A stretch of DNA of 64,000 nucleotides, taken from positions 186,001 through 250,000 of the forward strand of contig WNYE01000003.1 of the NCBI GenBank assembly GCA_021396245.1, in the 5' to 3' direction. The stretch's first letter is position 1; every line of letters starts with the position of its first letter. This DNA comes from Sporothrix humicola (Eukaryota > Ascomycota > Sordariomycetes > Ophiostomatales > Ophiostomataceae). Made by a program: the position numbers and the translations under genes. This document shows, one piece after another, positions 46,953 to 60,112 of the stretch. The notes beneath the pieces were generated by a model, which did no database searches, had not been told where the DNA came from, and saw only the letters and a program-made list of their open reading frames with translations.

Positions 46953-48825
46953 CTGGGTTGGTTAAGGGTAAAGAAATCGAATCTGGATCGTATCGAATCG
47001 TCGAGTGAGATCGAGAAGAGATGCAAATGCTCCGAGAACAGACAAGGAAATTTGCGATCTGTTTGTCGACCCTTACTGCCTTATTAGCACCTGGAGAAGG
47101 CTGGGGGTAGAAGAATACTTATCATAAAATATCAATGGACTTACAAGCCAAGAGGAAGGAAAGGCAATTGACCTGCAAGGAGCCTGCCTCTGAACCTCAC
47201 CCCGGCGAGGCCAAGGCTGGTGTGGGTCAGGTTTTTGAAACGCTGCCTATTCCCCTTTTAAGCAGGGACGTGCACGCCGCGCTCCGCCGCGCAAAAACTG
47301 AAACGCAGACCTTGGCCTGTTCTGGCCGTTTTTCCTTTCTCTTCAACAGGGGGGCCAGGAACAGCCACGCAGAAAAGAGGGGGACGTGGTATCCGAGGAG
47401 GGGCACCTCTCGCCATCCTGACCGCTGAGAAGAGCCGTTTTGCTTTTCTCGTCGTGTTCTTTTGCAAAGAAACGGAGGGACTCGCGGCCAACAACCCCCA
47501 GTCTAGGGCTGTCAAACCCCTGAGCAATAACACAGCCACGTAAGAACTCTTCTGGATTTGGTGGTTGAACCTTTGTTGTTGTTTGCGATCCTAGAAGTCG
47601 ATCGGCTTGGAAGGGGAATCTAGAAGTCGGAAAGAAACGACGAAGACGGGATGGTTGGATGTTGGAAGGTTGGTTTCTGATAGAGAAACATGCACAAAAC
47701 GAGCCAAATGCAGGTCTGTTAGAGAGTCAACAAAAGACGGCCACGCGTGTTGCCTCCCTCTTTTGCCAGAATATGGCCGAGACTGCACCAATCGCGCCGT
47801 CCGATATGCAGCTGCCTGGTCGATGGATCTGCCATGTGGAAAACCGTCTGGAGCGTGCCTTGCTTGGGTCGCGATGCGTCTTTTGCCGGCGCCGAGCATT
47901 TAGCAGAGGGCGATCGTGTTTGCTTCGCGGTGCTGTCTGCGAGTTGCCGGCTTTTCGCTGAGGAATGGCAGGTTGTCATGTAAACAACCCGCCCTGGCTA
48001 GTGGCCATCCATGGGCCAAGCAAGCTCATGCAGGCACCACATGCATGCATATGCCTGCTCTTATTGCGCTGAATCCACACCCATGCGTCTTCTGTCGACT
48101 AAAAAGCAAAAAGGGAGGGATGGAGAAAGACGAGAATTTGTGGGATAAAACGCGAGTCAGCAAAGCAAGGAAAAAAAACACGTCGAGAGGGAGACACGTC
48201 CCAAGACACAAAAGCCGTGGAAAAGGCAAGTGCGAGGCGCCGTTTTTTAAGGGGCAGGGGCTCTTTCCTTCGACACGACCCCCTCCTTCCCTCCACCATA
48301 TTGACCTGGCCCATAATAACAAACAGCCAGCACAACAAACAAGCCTACCCTCCGCACCTTCCTCCTCCGTATTTTTATCACGGATGCTCACCAGAACAGA
48401 CGACGAGACTCCATGCCCCCTGCCTAGCGCACACCGCAGCTCTTGCCAGTCCCGGTCCGCACCGTGTTCCTCTCTTTTCTCTCATATTTTCCTCTTCAAA
48501 TTCCCCTTCGCTCTTTCTGTTTCATTCTTCTTTTCTTCCATCTCTATTCTTGTTCTCTGTTTTTGTTCGTTCCTTCCTACCTTGCTCCCTTCCTGTCTGC
48601 CGTCCACCACTCGCGCCTTCCGCCGCATTAAAACATCAGACGAGCTCCTGCCTCGCCCCTTCCTTCTTTTAACAACTTGTACAACTTTTTCAAAACACAC
48701 GCCGCAAACGAATTCCCTTCTCGTCGCATTTTTCAACTGAGCATTTTCAACCTCATACTTTTCTTCCTCACTCGCCCTTCCGCACTTTACTTTGTCACCC
48801 ACTCGCCTACGCGCACTCATTCACA

Positions 48826-50779
48826 ATGGCGCTGCAAGCTGCTTACCAGCAGTTCCTGGGCTCCCCGAACTCGGCCAACCTGACGGCCGACGCGTCTTTG
48901 TACTACATTACGACTTCAACGACGATTCATGGCAGCACCGAGATCATTAAGCACTTCGGCACTCTGCGCAAGCAGCTCAAGAAGAACAAGGAGGCCGTCC
49001 TGAGCTCCGTGGAGTCTGCAAGTGGTCTGGCCCTCGAGATCGACACTGCCCTGGAGTTCATTACCAGCGGCGGGCCCTACCTGCCACGGTTGGACGACAA
49101 CTTCCTGTCTGACCGTAAAGTGTATCTGCCAGTTGTACGTGATAAAAACCCGCGGTTACATGATTGTCGCCCTTCTTCCCCTCCTTTTGGACCTATTTAA
49201 AGGTTTAAATGTCTCCGTTTGCGCGACGCGTTCGAGAAAGCTAACCGGGGATTTTCTTTGTCTCTTCCTTTAGACCCACTTTGTCTCGTTCGATGCTCAA
49301 GGCAAGATTACACAAATCCGCCAGTCTTGGGACCAGGGCGCACTGCTCAAGCAGATTGACGTGATTGGCAAGTCTGGTCGCAACTGGCCCATCAGCGATG
49401 GCACCGAGCAGGTCCGGATGATCACTGCGGCAGTTGCTGCCAACGGTGAGAGCCAGGCAAGTGCTCCTGCTGCAGGCGGTGCCAATGCCGATCTGCCTAT
49501 CCGCCCCCGCGGCAACTCTGCTCTGCGCGACCCTCACGCCTCTCTCGAGCTCTTTGTCTCCCGGGAACAGATGGAGACCCTGCCCGCTGCCGTTGTGTCG
49601 CCTTATGCAGGTGTGCGCCCGAAGCAGCGTGATGTGACCGATATTCTCAACGACAACCCGCCCGACGAGGAGGCCGCCGCTAACTCCGTTGTGTCTCCCT
49701 ACGCTGGTCGCCGGCCGCAGCAGCGGTCTTTCACGGATATCCTGGGTGACGAGGACGACGAAGAGGAGGAGGGCGACCCGGCTGGCGACTCGCCAACTGG
49801 CAGAGGCCGTAGCAGCCGCGCACGGTCGCGGTCACCGACAAAGTCGATTGCGCCCAAGGCTGGCTCCAACAAGAACTACCAGCCCGTTCGCCTGTTCGAG
49901 GCCGACGAGGCGGCCGCTGCTGCTATCGATGCTAACTCCCCCGAGGGCCAGCGCTTCTACCGCCCCAACCCCAAGCGTTACAACCACTTTGACTTTGCCG
50001 ACGGCTCCGACCCGCAGGATGCTCCCAAGGCCGGCACTGCCTTTGATGCGCTCCCTAGAACGAAGCACAACAGCCAGTGGTCGTTTGAGGACTTTGCGAC
50101 CCCGCAAAAGGCCCCTCCCCGTGCGACGCGTGGACAGGAGGTGCGCCACTTTGGTATCGAGAACGACGAGTTCCCCGAGACGCCTTCTGCTGCCTCGCGG
50201 AAACCCGTCCAGCTGCGCCCCCGCCGCGACGCCGAGACGCACTTTGAGTTCCAGGATGATGGTGAGCCATCAGGTGAGCCCCGTGCCGCTGGCAAGCCTC
50301 GTGGTGCGGGCCACAACGACGGTCTGGGCCTATACCAGAACAACCTTTACAAAGAGGATGGAACCGCACCGACACCCGGCCCGGCCCGTGCTCTGGGCAA
50401 CATCACCAACCTGAAGGACCGCTCCAAGATCTTCGAGGCCCACTTCGTCATGGCAGACGAGCAGCCCCAGAGTGAGATTGCCGCGCCGGCCGGCATCAGC
50501 GACGATCGCAAGAAGGCTGTTCAGATGATGGAGTCTCACTGGGGTGCCGAGTACGATGCTGCCGAGGGCGCGCAGAAGGAGAACAACCCGATCCCCGGCA
50601 CGAATGTGTCGGGTAAGGGCGGTGACTCGCGCGGTATTTCGATTGGTGGTGACGGCATGGGCGGCAAGAAGTCTGGCCGCAGCTGGAGCTTCGGCGGCGA
50701 GGACGAGGATGTCTCACCAGCAGTACCGGGCAAAAAGCCGAACAAGGCCACCCAGGCCAGCGATTTCTGGGACTTTTAA
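48826..50779 (+). CDS. NTF2-like fold protein with long disordered tail and duplicated SPYAG motif, two exons
   Basis: Exons 48826-49134 and 49274-50779 (139-nt intron, donor GTACGT, acceptor CCTTTAG, phase 0) encode 604 residues. Residues about 1-155 form an NTF2-like alpha/beta cone: helix ALQAAYQQFLGSPNS, the segment SLYYITTSTTIHG, helices through EIIKHFGTLRKQLKK, and strands HFVSFDAQGKITQIRQSWD. The rest is disordered and regularly patterned. VVSPYAGVRPKQRDVTDIL near residue 210 is repeated as VVSPYAGRRPQQRSFTDIL near 242. Short aromatic-acidic motifs recur: YNHFDFADGSDPQ, SQWSFEDFATPQK, HFGIENDEFPETP, THFEFQDDGEP. NTF2-like domains bind partners or small ligands; a transport, RNP or scaffold role is possible, but no named function is recognised. 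Conserved-fungal in appearance. Confidence 0.85.
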
Positions 50780-52913
50780 AGAATGAAGACCGTTTCATTC
50801 TTTTTGCTACAATTTTATCAGGAACGGACAACGCGCTGGTTTTGCTTTGCTTTTACAAATATTTCCTTTGTCGCTCTATTTTTTATGACGAATTTACATG
50901 TCTACAAACGGTTTTATGACTTCGAGGCTATTTGCGGCCTTTTACTGGACTGTTTTCTCCTTCTCTTTTTCGTTTCAAGATACCGTATTCCTAAAATGAT
51001 AACCAAAATTGATTTTCGAGCAAACAACTCTTGAGATAGTGAGTGACGAGATAGTGGTATTTACTGTGTTGGCGTACTAATGACTTGTAAGTCTTAGTTG
51101 ATGGACTTGCCGAACTAGGAAAGTAGTCCTGGCTGGTTGTACCCTGGCGAAAAGAAACGAGGCAATCAAAGAGATTTATGCTTGCAGACCCGTGCACTGT
51201 GTGCGCTGCAAGCAAGGACGTGCAGACGGGTTAGGCAGAAGCTTTTCACATCTTGCAGTTAAGACAGGACTTTGAAGTGTCACATGGAACGACAAGACCA
51301 AACAGTGTTTGCGACGTAAATGTCTCTGGCTGACGCTGGAATGAAGCTGCCACGTGAAAATAGTAAATAAATACGCCGTTGGGAAGGTGCCAGAATGTGA
51401 CACATTCAAGGCAGGAACCACCATCTACCTGCATGGAATACTGGAGTGTGAGACTCTCTTCGTACCCAGCACTTGGAGAAAAGATTCACTGAGGCAGGGC
51501 CGGCTGGAGGGGAACGATTTTCTGTGCCTTTTCTCACCCCTGGCAGGTAATTTCCCTGCGCTGTTATGACGAAGCCTGTTCACGGCCCAGCCAATAGGGT
51601 CGCAGCCAAGTTGGTCTCGTCCCCTCTTCCCCTTGCTCCACTCATTCTTTTTGCCCTTCGTTCCTTCTATTTCCCACCCACACCAAACAACGCGCACCGA
51701 GACCAGACGTTGAGCCGGAAGGCGCGCACCGCGTCGAGCCTGCCCAAAGAAATAAATCGATTTTTATTTTTGTTGACGCGGGAAGGCACGGGGCACTCGT
51801 CATTTTGGGGCCGCACCTGCGCACCTGCCTTGTCAACCCAATTTTGGTGCTAAATTGCAGCCACACACGGTCTTGCCTTCCCTCACTTTGTCTCTGTGAA
51901 TACTTGCACTTACCTGTTGCACATTCCTTGTGACTTGTGACATCTCTTCTTTTTTGGTTACCTGTTCTTGATTCCCCTTTTCGGTTTTGCATTCTCACTT
52001 TCTTCACAACCGAAACGCGACACACAAAGAAACCTCCCAAATAGACGACGGCCAAAACGAAACGATTCACGACACGGATAACGACCTTACTCACTAAAGG
52101 GGGCACGCACTTACAGGGGGTCGCCTGCCATACCGCCTGCGTGTCCTTTCATTTTCCCTTTTTGGATTTTCTTGTTTCTCTACATTTTCCTCTCCAACGA
52201 ACAAAATCGCCAAAATCCCACGACAAGTCTTGCGCCGGCGCCGGAAACCAACATAAACCGTCAAGACGCCGGCTCAAGCGACCGTTTGCGACGCGACTAG
52301 GGACGGGTCGGTACCTTTGGTAACACGACGGCGGGAACGGGCGGCGTTTGTCACCCACATTTTCTCGTTGGTGCGCGTTCATGCGCCCGATCGCCTTAGC
52401 CGTTGAAGAGTGAATAACTCGTGAATACCCGACCGAGAACGACGACTTGCGCGCACTGCGACACAAAACGACGACCGCCGCGACGAACCGTTGCCCCGAA
52501 ATTTGTTTGTCGCCACTGCACGCGACTGTTATCGCCTCCTTTTTTGCGTCCCGGCCCGCGACTTTGCGCTCCAACAGTTCTCACGCGGAGCTGGCCACCG
52601 CGTCAGAGAGACATGTGCTGCTGCCACCGGCTGCTCCCTGCTTCTGTGACGCTCCGGGATTGCCAATAGGACGGCTCACGCATCGGCTTGACACGGCGAC
52701 ACTCGCGTTCTCTTCATTTTTGAGAAGAGCGTTGGCGGCGACGTTAAGCCAGATTTGAGTTCGCAGTCGGATTGCTAGTGGGGTTTCTAACTCACTTCAC
52801 CGCCGACCTACGAATTAGCGACTGGCCCGACGACACACTCCTTTTTATCTGATTTACACAACACACGTTCACACTCATTTTACAAACAAAAAACCACACA
52901 CAGCTCGCCCATC
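50780..52913. other. 2.1-kb region upstream of kinesin-3
   Basis: The first 300 bases are AT-rich 3' UTR of the NTF2-like gene. The rest is promoter and leader of the kinesin gene, with CT/AC-rich stretches near the start codon. No gene supported; short frames here are low quality. Confidence 0.55.
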
Positions 52914-55900
52914 ATGGCTCCAGGTGCTCCCGCCGGCGCCGGTGGGAACATCAAGGTCGTGGTGCGTGTGCGTCCTTTCAATGGCCGAGGTATGCTTGCT
53001 CCCCTTTTGATTCCCCCATGTGTGGCGAGTGCCGTCGCGGACCGTACTGACTATTGATCTTCTTTTAGAAATGGACCGCAATGCCGCGTGCATTGTTGAA
53101 ATGCGCGACAACCAGACCGTTCTTACACCACCACCAGACCACGTCGGCCCAGCAAAGGGAAAGCAGGATAACTCACAAAAAGTCTTCGCCTTTGATCGAT
53201 CCTACTGGAGTTTCAACAAGGACGACCCGAACTACGCCGGCCAGTCGAACCTGCACGAGGATCTTGGTCTGCCACTGCTCGACAATGCCTTCCAGGGCTA
53301 CAACAACTGTATCTTCGCCTACGGCCAGACTGGTTCTGGTAAATCCTACTCAATGATGGGTTATGGCAAGGAGATCGGTATCATTCCCCAGATTTGCCAG
53401 GACATGTTTAAGCGGATCGAGCAGATGCAGTCCGACCCGAACCTGAAGTGCACTGTCGAAGTCTCCTACCTCGAAATCTACAACGAGCGCGTCCGCGATT
53501 TGCTTAATCCCGCAACCAAGGGCAATCTCAAGGTCCGTGAGCATCCGTCCACGGGTCCGTACGTCGAGGATTTGGCCAAGCTGGTCGTCGGCAGCTTCCA
53601 GGAGATTGAGCACCTGATGGACGAAGGCAACAAGGCCCGTACAGTGGCCGCGACAAACATGAACGAAACCTCGAGTCGAAGTCACGCCGTGTTCACCCTG
53701 ATGCTCACCCAGAAGAAGTTTGACGTCGAGACCAAGATGGAGATGGAGAAGGTGGCCAAGATCAGTCTGGTCGATTTGGCTGGTTCCGAAAGAGCAACAT
53801 CTACAGGTGCCACCGGCGCACGGTTAAAAGAAGGTGCCGAAATCAACCGATCTCTGTCAACACTCGGTCGTGTCATTGCGGCCCTTGCGGACCTCTCGAC
53901 AGGCAAGAAGAAGAAGGGCGGCGGAGCAACACAAGTTCCCTACCGTGACAGTGTCCTGACATGGTTGCTCAAGGACTCGCTGGGTGGCAACAGTATGACG
54001 GCCATGATTGCTGCCATCAGTCCTGCCGACATCAACTACGACGAAACCCTCAGTACTCTCCGGTATGCCGACTCAGCCAAGCGCATCAAGAACCACGCTG
54101 TGATCAACGAAGACGCCAACGCCCGGATGATTCGTGAGCTCAAAGAGGAACTGGCGCTATTACGAAGCAAGCTGGGCGGAGGAGGCGGAGGCGCTGGCGG
54201 TGCGAATGTGCCACCCGACGAGGTGTATGCCGAGGGCACGCCGCTGGAGAAACAGATCGTCAGCATCACCCAAGCGGACGGCAGTGTCAAGAAAGTCTCC
54301 AAAGCCGAAATTGCTGAACAGCTCAGTCAAAGCGAGAAGCTTCTGACGGACCTGAACCAAACATGGGAGCAGAAGCTGGCCAAGACGGAGGAGATTCACA
54401 AAGAGCGTGAGGCAGCTCTTGAGGAGCTCGGTATCAGCATTGAAAAGGGGTTTATCGGACTCAGCACACCAAAGAAGATGCCCCATCTGGTCAACTTGTC
54501 AGACGACCCTCTGCTCGCCGAGTGTCTGGTCTACAATTTGAAGCCAGGCACAACGACCGTCGGCAACGTGGATGCGCCTTCCGAACACCAAGCTAATATC
54601 CAGCTGAACGGTTCTCGTATTCTGCAAGAACACTGTACCTTTGAGAACGCACCAGATGGTACAGTGACAGTCGTGCCAAAACCGGAGGCTGCCGTCATGG
54701 TCAACGGAAAACGCATCACGGAACCAAAACAGCTACATTCCGGTTACCGTGTCATTCTCGGCGACTTCCATATCTTCCGTTTCAACCATCCCATGGAGGC
54801 GCGTGCCGAACGTGCTGAAATTCGGGCAGAACAGAGCCTGCTGCGCCAGTCGATCACAGCGAGCCAACTCCAAAGCCTAGACCGCACATCTCCGTCGCCT
54901 AGCCCGCGAGGCATGGGCCACGGACACGAACGGTCGATCAGTAAGGCTGGTTCCGACTTTGGAGGGTTCAGCGACAGCCGGCCAGAATCACCCGCGCCGT
55001 TTTCCCGCAGCGGACGTGACTCGGACTGGTCGTTTGCTCGACGTGAGGCGGCTGGCGCTATTCTCGGCACGGACCGCAATGTTGCTAGCCTGACAGACGA
55101 TGAACTCAATACTCTGTTTGAAGAAGTGCAAAGGGCACGTGCGGAGCGTGTGACGACCGGTCGCGAGGGCGAAGAGGACATGGAGTCAATGTCTTCGTAC
55201 CCCATCCGCGAAAAGTACCTGTCCACGGGAACCATTGACAACTTTTCTCTCGACACTGCCCTCACCATGCCATCAACACCCAAGCAGGGCGAGGTGGACG
55301 ACAGGCTACGAGAGGTGCGCGAAGAGCTCCAGCTCCAGCTTGAAAAGCAAAAGGAGGAGTACCAGGACCAGCTCAAGACCGCCGAAGCTGCCAATGTCGA
55401 GGTCGAGGAGATCAAGAAGGAGAAGGAACGGATGGTGGACGCCCTGCAGACGCTCAAGGTCGAGATGCAAAAGAAGCTCGAGGTCCAGCGGCAGCAGTTT
55501 GAGGAGAAGATTGAGAAGATGGACCCTCTGAAGCGGCCCAAGACCAACCCGAAGCTGTCGCCCCAAGAGATCGAGCTGGCCAAGAAGGTCACCAAGCACT
55601 GGCGCAGACGGCACTATGTGCAGATGGCCGAGGAGGTGCTTCAGCATGCGGCGACGCTCAAGGAGGCACAGATCATGAGCCACGAGCTGGGCGAAAACGT
55701 CTTCTTCCAGTTCGCCGTCGTTGATGTCGGCCACTCCATCTTCTCGTCCTACGACATGGTTCTCAACGACATTGAGGAGGGCGAGGACCCGGCACTCGAG
55801 CAGGCCCAGAAGCCCTGTGTCGGCGTGCGCCTGATCGACTACAAATACAACGTGGTGCGGCTCTGGAGTCTGGAGAAGCTGTACGAACGCATCCGCCAAA

Positions 55901-58767
55901 TGCGCCTCCTCCACCAGTGCCTCGACCAGCCCGAGTACAGCGAACATGTCGACATGGACAGGGACAGCCCCTTTGTTGAGGCCAACATGCCCGCATACAC
56001 GCTTATTGGCGACGTGGATGTGCCGCTCAAGGCTGTCTTTGAGTCCCGGGTCCAGGACTTCTCACTCGACGTCATCTCGCCCTACACGAACCATGCTATC
56101 GGCATCATCAAGCTGGCATTGGAGCCATCCAGCGCACACGCACCCCCAAATATGCTCAAGTTCAATGTTGTGATGCACGAGATGATCGGCTTCCCTGAGC
56201 GTGAAGGCACTGAGGTCCACGCCCAGCTGTTTATCCCCGGCATCTCGGAGGAGGATGGCATCACGACGACGCAGATGATTAACGATTTCGACGAAGAGCC
56301 TATTCACTTCGAGAGTGTGCACAGCATGAGCGTGCCGATCGCCGGGCCGCAGGATGCTACGCTGCGTGTTGCCGTCTTTGCCAAGGTGTCGTCAATGCAC
56401 CTCGACAAGCTCCTCAGCTGGGACGATATGCGGGATGCCGTGCTGCCGACTCGGGAGAGTGGTCCCAAGGCTGCTCGCATTGCCGAGTCGCACTTCTTTA
56501 CCGAAGAACGCCACGACGTCCTGTCCCGCCTCCAGATCCTGGAAATGAACGAGGAGGGTTCATATATGCCTGTGGAGGTGGCACAGCTCAACGAACTCGA
56601 TACTGGCACGTTCCAGCTGCACCAGGGCATTCAACGGCGAATCACGATCAATGTCTCCCACAGCTCCGGTGATATGCTGCCTTGGGACGGCGTGAGCTCT
56701 CTGCGTGTCGGCAAGATCCAGCTTCTGGATGCGAACGGCAAACAACCCGATCCCAACAGTGTCTCCCCGCCAGACGTGACTCTCAAGCTGTCCTCCGCAC
56801 CCTCGTTCCGCAACAATGCCAACGGCACCCGCAGCATCACCTTGACCGGCCAGTGGGACTCGAGCCAGCACCATTCGGTGCTCATGGATCGCGTCACAGC
56901 CGACAAGTTTCGCGTGCAAATGACCGTGTGGTGGGAGATTACCTCGGACAAGCTGGCCGAGCCCATGAAGTTCTCGACAACCTTTTGCTGCCAGATTCTA
57001 TCGCGGTCCTTTGTGCGGCAGCCCTCCATGCTCTCGGCGCTCTGGCAGTCGGTCCGCTTTGTGCGCTCGTCGACGGCCATGTTCACCATTGCAACTCGCC
57101 CCGCGCCTATCAAGCGCGTCGGCGACCTGTGGCGGATGAACAGCCAGCATGACTATGTCAAGGGCGAGGAGAACCTGGGCGCATGGGCACCTCGCGGTGT
57201 CACGCTCGTCAGCGACTACATTAGCGGGCGCAAGAAGCGGCAGCGGATCCTCGAGATTGGCGCCGCGCAGAACGCGCTCAAGCGCATTGGTCTCCCCGAG
57301 CCTAAACTTACGCCGGACTACGAGGCGCGCCTGCTGGCCGAGAGTGGGATCAGCACGGACGAGACCAACGGTGACGATGTTGTCGACGAAGAGACCCGTG
57401 AGCGGAATGGCGAGATGGAGTCAATCGAGGAGCTGCTGAGAGACACTCCTGAAGCATCGCAGATCCTGGCTGCCCCGGTTGAGCCTGAGCCTACTCCGGA
57501 GGCTACCCCTGAGCCTGAAGCTGAGGCAAACGGCGAATCTGTCGAGACACTAACTGCAGAGAACCCTACAGCTGAGACACCTACCGCGGAGACAAGTACA
57601 GAGGCCGCTTCCGTGACCGATGGTGCACAGTCAGAGGAAACGCCTGCCACTGAAGCTGAAGGTGAAGCCGTGGCCGGTGAAGCTGAAGACAAGGTGCCAG
57701 AGGAGGAGTTGACACAGACCAAGGCCGAGCCAGAGGCCCCAGCACCACCTCCTTCTGGTTACACTGTTGAGGAAGAACATGTCCTGAAGAAGAGCCTCAA
57801 GCTCTGGAAGAAGTACCCCGATCCCCTGGCACAGCTCCTGAGCCCTGAGAACACAGCGCCTCCAGTCAACGGCGTCACGTCTGATACAGCCGAGCCGCCC
57901 AGCCTCATCTCAACCGTCATCCGTGTGCCCAAGAACCCCAAGGTCATGAAGGGCGGCTACCTCCTTGTGCCCAGCAACGACGCTACACGGTGGATCAAGC
58001 GTTTCGTGGAACTGCGCCGGCCGTACCTGCACATCCACAACGTTACAGATGGTGACGAGGTTGGTCTGGTCAGCTTGCGCAATGCACGCTGTGAGAGCGA
58101 GCCAGGCATCCTGGGATTGCTGGAGAGCCGTCACCCCGACTACCGTCACAACGGTTTCGATCTGCACGACCACAACGACCTTTCGCAAGACGATAACCAG
58201 TCCGAACAGAACGGCGGCTACTCCAATGGCGGCGGCAGCCACTACGGCGACGACACGGCCAGCGAGGCCGAGAGCCACCGCACCAATGGCACAAACGGCA
58301 CTGCAAACGGCAATGGTGCCACCAACGGAAACGGAAACGGCATGATGTCCTCGCCGCCGTCCTCAATGCCGCCGACGCCCGCCAAGAGCACCACCCCATA
58401 CCAGGCAGGCCACCGGCGCACATCCTCAGGCCGGATGATTTCGACAATTTGGACGGGCAGCGGTGGCACCGTTGGCCACGTGGGCCCCAAGCGTCGTCCT
58501 GGTCTCCAGCGGCTCAGCGACCGGCTGCAGGCAGGCGTGTTTGCCATTTACGGGACGGACAACACGTGGCTGTTTGCAGCACGAAGCGAGCGCGACAAGA
58601 TGGAGTGGATTGCACGCATCGACCAGAGCTGCCTGATGCCTGCATCGTCGGTATCGTCGTCCATTGCAAACACTCGGTCGGCCAGTCCTGCCATTGCCAA
58701 TGTTGTTGGCGCAGTCGGTGCCGTTGGCGCCTTTATCGGCTCCAAGATGGCGAACGCGAGCGAGTAG
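52914..58767 (+). CDS. Kinesin-3 motor, Unc104/KIF1A-type (UncA)
   Basis: Plus-end-directed microtubule motor moving vesicles and early endosomes in hyphae. Exons 52914-52989 and 53069-58767 (79-nt intron, donor GTATGC, acceptor TTTTAG) encode 1924 residues; splicing joins VVVRVRPFNGR to EMDRNAAC, completing the first motor strand. The motor domain (about 1-365) has P-loop GQTGSGKS (about 111-118), switch I SSRSHAVF, switch II DLAGSERA, and a Lys-rich loop 12 (GKKKKGGGA), the K-loop of kinesin-3. Then a neck coiled coil, an FHA domain (about 509-599, TTVGNVDA..ILQEHCTFEN), a coiled coil (766-852), KIF1-type and DUF3694 regions (about 860-1400), a Pro/Glu/Thr-rich linker, and a C-terminal PH domain (about 1649-1876) from VMKGGYLLVPSND to WLFAARSERDKMEWI, split by an Asn/Gly-rich insert. 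The PH domain docks PI(4,5)P2 cargo membranes in relatives. Confidence 0.96.
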
Positions 58768-60112
58768 AGTGGGCGTGGGCGAGGAGGAATATATGGAGAG
58801 ACTGCCTGACGAAGTCATGATGCAATTTGCCTTTTTACTCTTTTTTCTGGATTTTTCTTTTGTTCAAGTTTCAAGAAGCACAACACAAACTCCAACCCTG
58901 AAAAACAAAACAAAACAAAAACAAAACACCAAGAACACACATCAAACAGAGAGGCGGATATACCCAATGGTTTCTTTTTTACTGTCTTTTCCTTCGTTAC
59001 TACCCCGGACGTCTACATGTTCTTTTTCCTTTGTCCTAGAATGTATATTATTATATCAGACGTCGAGCACCGACTCCGTCTCTTTTTCGGTCAAATATGT
59101 CACCGACCTGACTCTCTCTTCTCTTCCTCTTTCCTTTTCTGTTAAATATTTCCCTTTGATTTTCTTCACGGATAGAGATGTATACAATCAATTATACCCC
59201 CTTTACTGTCGTTTTACTGTTTCCTTCACGTGCTTTCTCCTCATACAGGTTTTCACACATGTAATTTGCCCATTTCAAATATGAAAAGCTGGGAAACGGC
59301 CGTTCTGAACAAAGACGTGTCGTGTTGAATTCAAACCAATTTGACATGAAAACGAATATCATCACTTGAATGTTACGAGATTGCCATCGTATGTAAATGC
59401 TCAAAAAGGAAATAAATCCCGATTGTCTCCTTCCCTCTCTATCTTGATCGTGATGCTGGAGAACGAAGGTGAGGAAGTGGCAGGAGCCGCGATGGAGGGT
59501 CGTGTGTACTTGCCCAATTGGGACATTTCTTCGCAACAACAGACGGCAGCGGCAAAAATGTGTAAATATGGCGACGGAAAGACCCATAAAAAGGTTAAAG
59601 AAAGAGCCACCTTTGGCCGCGGCTTTGTGCAATTTTTTCTTTTGTCTTTCTCCCAACTGTAAGGTGTTAGCGCCCAATGAAGCAGGAGTGGCTTCATTGT
59701 GCTTTGAGAGAGAGAAGGAGCCAACAAGACAAGAGAGAAAAAACAGCGCGAAAAAAATTCTTTCGTCACTCTCTCCTTCCTCCCTTTGCCTTGTTATTGT
59801 AGTACCTGCACCCCCATCATTTATCACCCCACTTTTTACTTAAGAAAAAATAGAGAGGTTACAAGAGGAAAGTGGTTACTGAGAGACATGAGTACGGGCA
59901 AACAACGGTCGCTCCTGCAACAACTACTGAGACTGCCACTACTTCGCGCTCCTTTAAAAAGCCAGACCCGTCCACTTTCCCCGAGCTTAGTTGCTACTTC
60001 CACTTCTTTTCCTCGTCATCGTCATTGTCAACTTTTACCTCGACAGTTTCCATCACCGACCACATCTCCTTTTCGACGACACTTCTCTTCACCCCCTTCA
60101 AATACCGTCAAG
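58768..60112. other. 1.3-kb intergenic region, kinesin-3 3' side to SPE3 5' side
   Basis: AT-rich kinesin 3' UTR with an (AAAAC)n tract at about 58901-58928, then a CT-rich leader of the spermidine synthase gene (from about 59930). No gene recognised. Confidence 0.55.
58901..58928. repeat. (AAAAC)n microsatellite
   Basis: About five AAAAC/AAAAAC units in the kinesin 3' UTR region. Confidence 0.75.

Larger units (their letters stand above)
44055..48825. other. 4.8-kb gene-poor region with AT-rich pocket and small open-frame relics
   Basis: The largest gap in the window. 44055-45300 is purine-rich upstream sequence of the carrier gene, with a 23-bp tandem duplication and TTTTGCC repeats. About 45770-45870 is strongly AT-rich. 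Two start-less Cys-containing frames on the minus strand (45540-45770, 46677-46952) are listed separately. A duplicated CGAGGCAGCTT lies near 46186-46210. A TACTCCGTA motif is at 45342-45350. From about 48290 to 48825 the plus strand is CT-rich, consistent with the leader of the downstream NTF2-like gene. Confidence 0.55.

Noticed and set aside
47135..48740. Several 90-270-codon frames on both strands upstream of the NTF2-like gene
   Set aside because: They overlap each other in conflicting frames, are Ser/Pro/Arg-rich, and the last part is the CT-rich leader; none has a domain or sensible splice structure.
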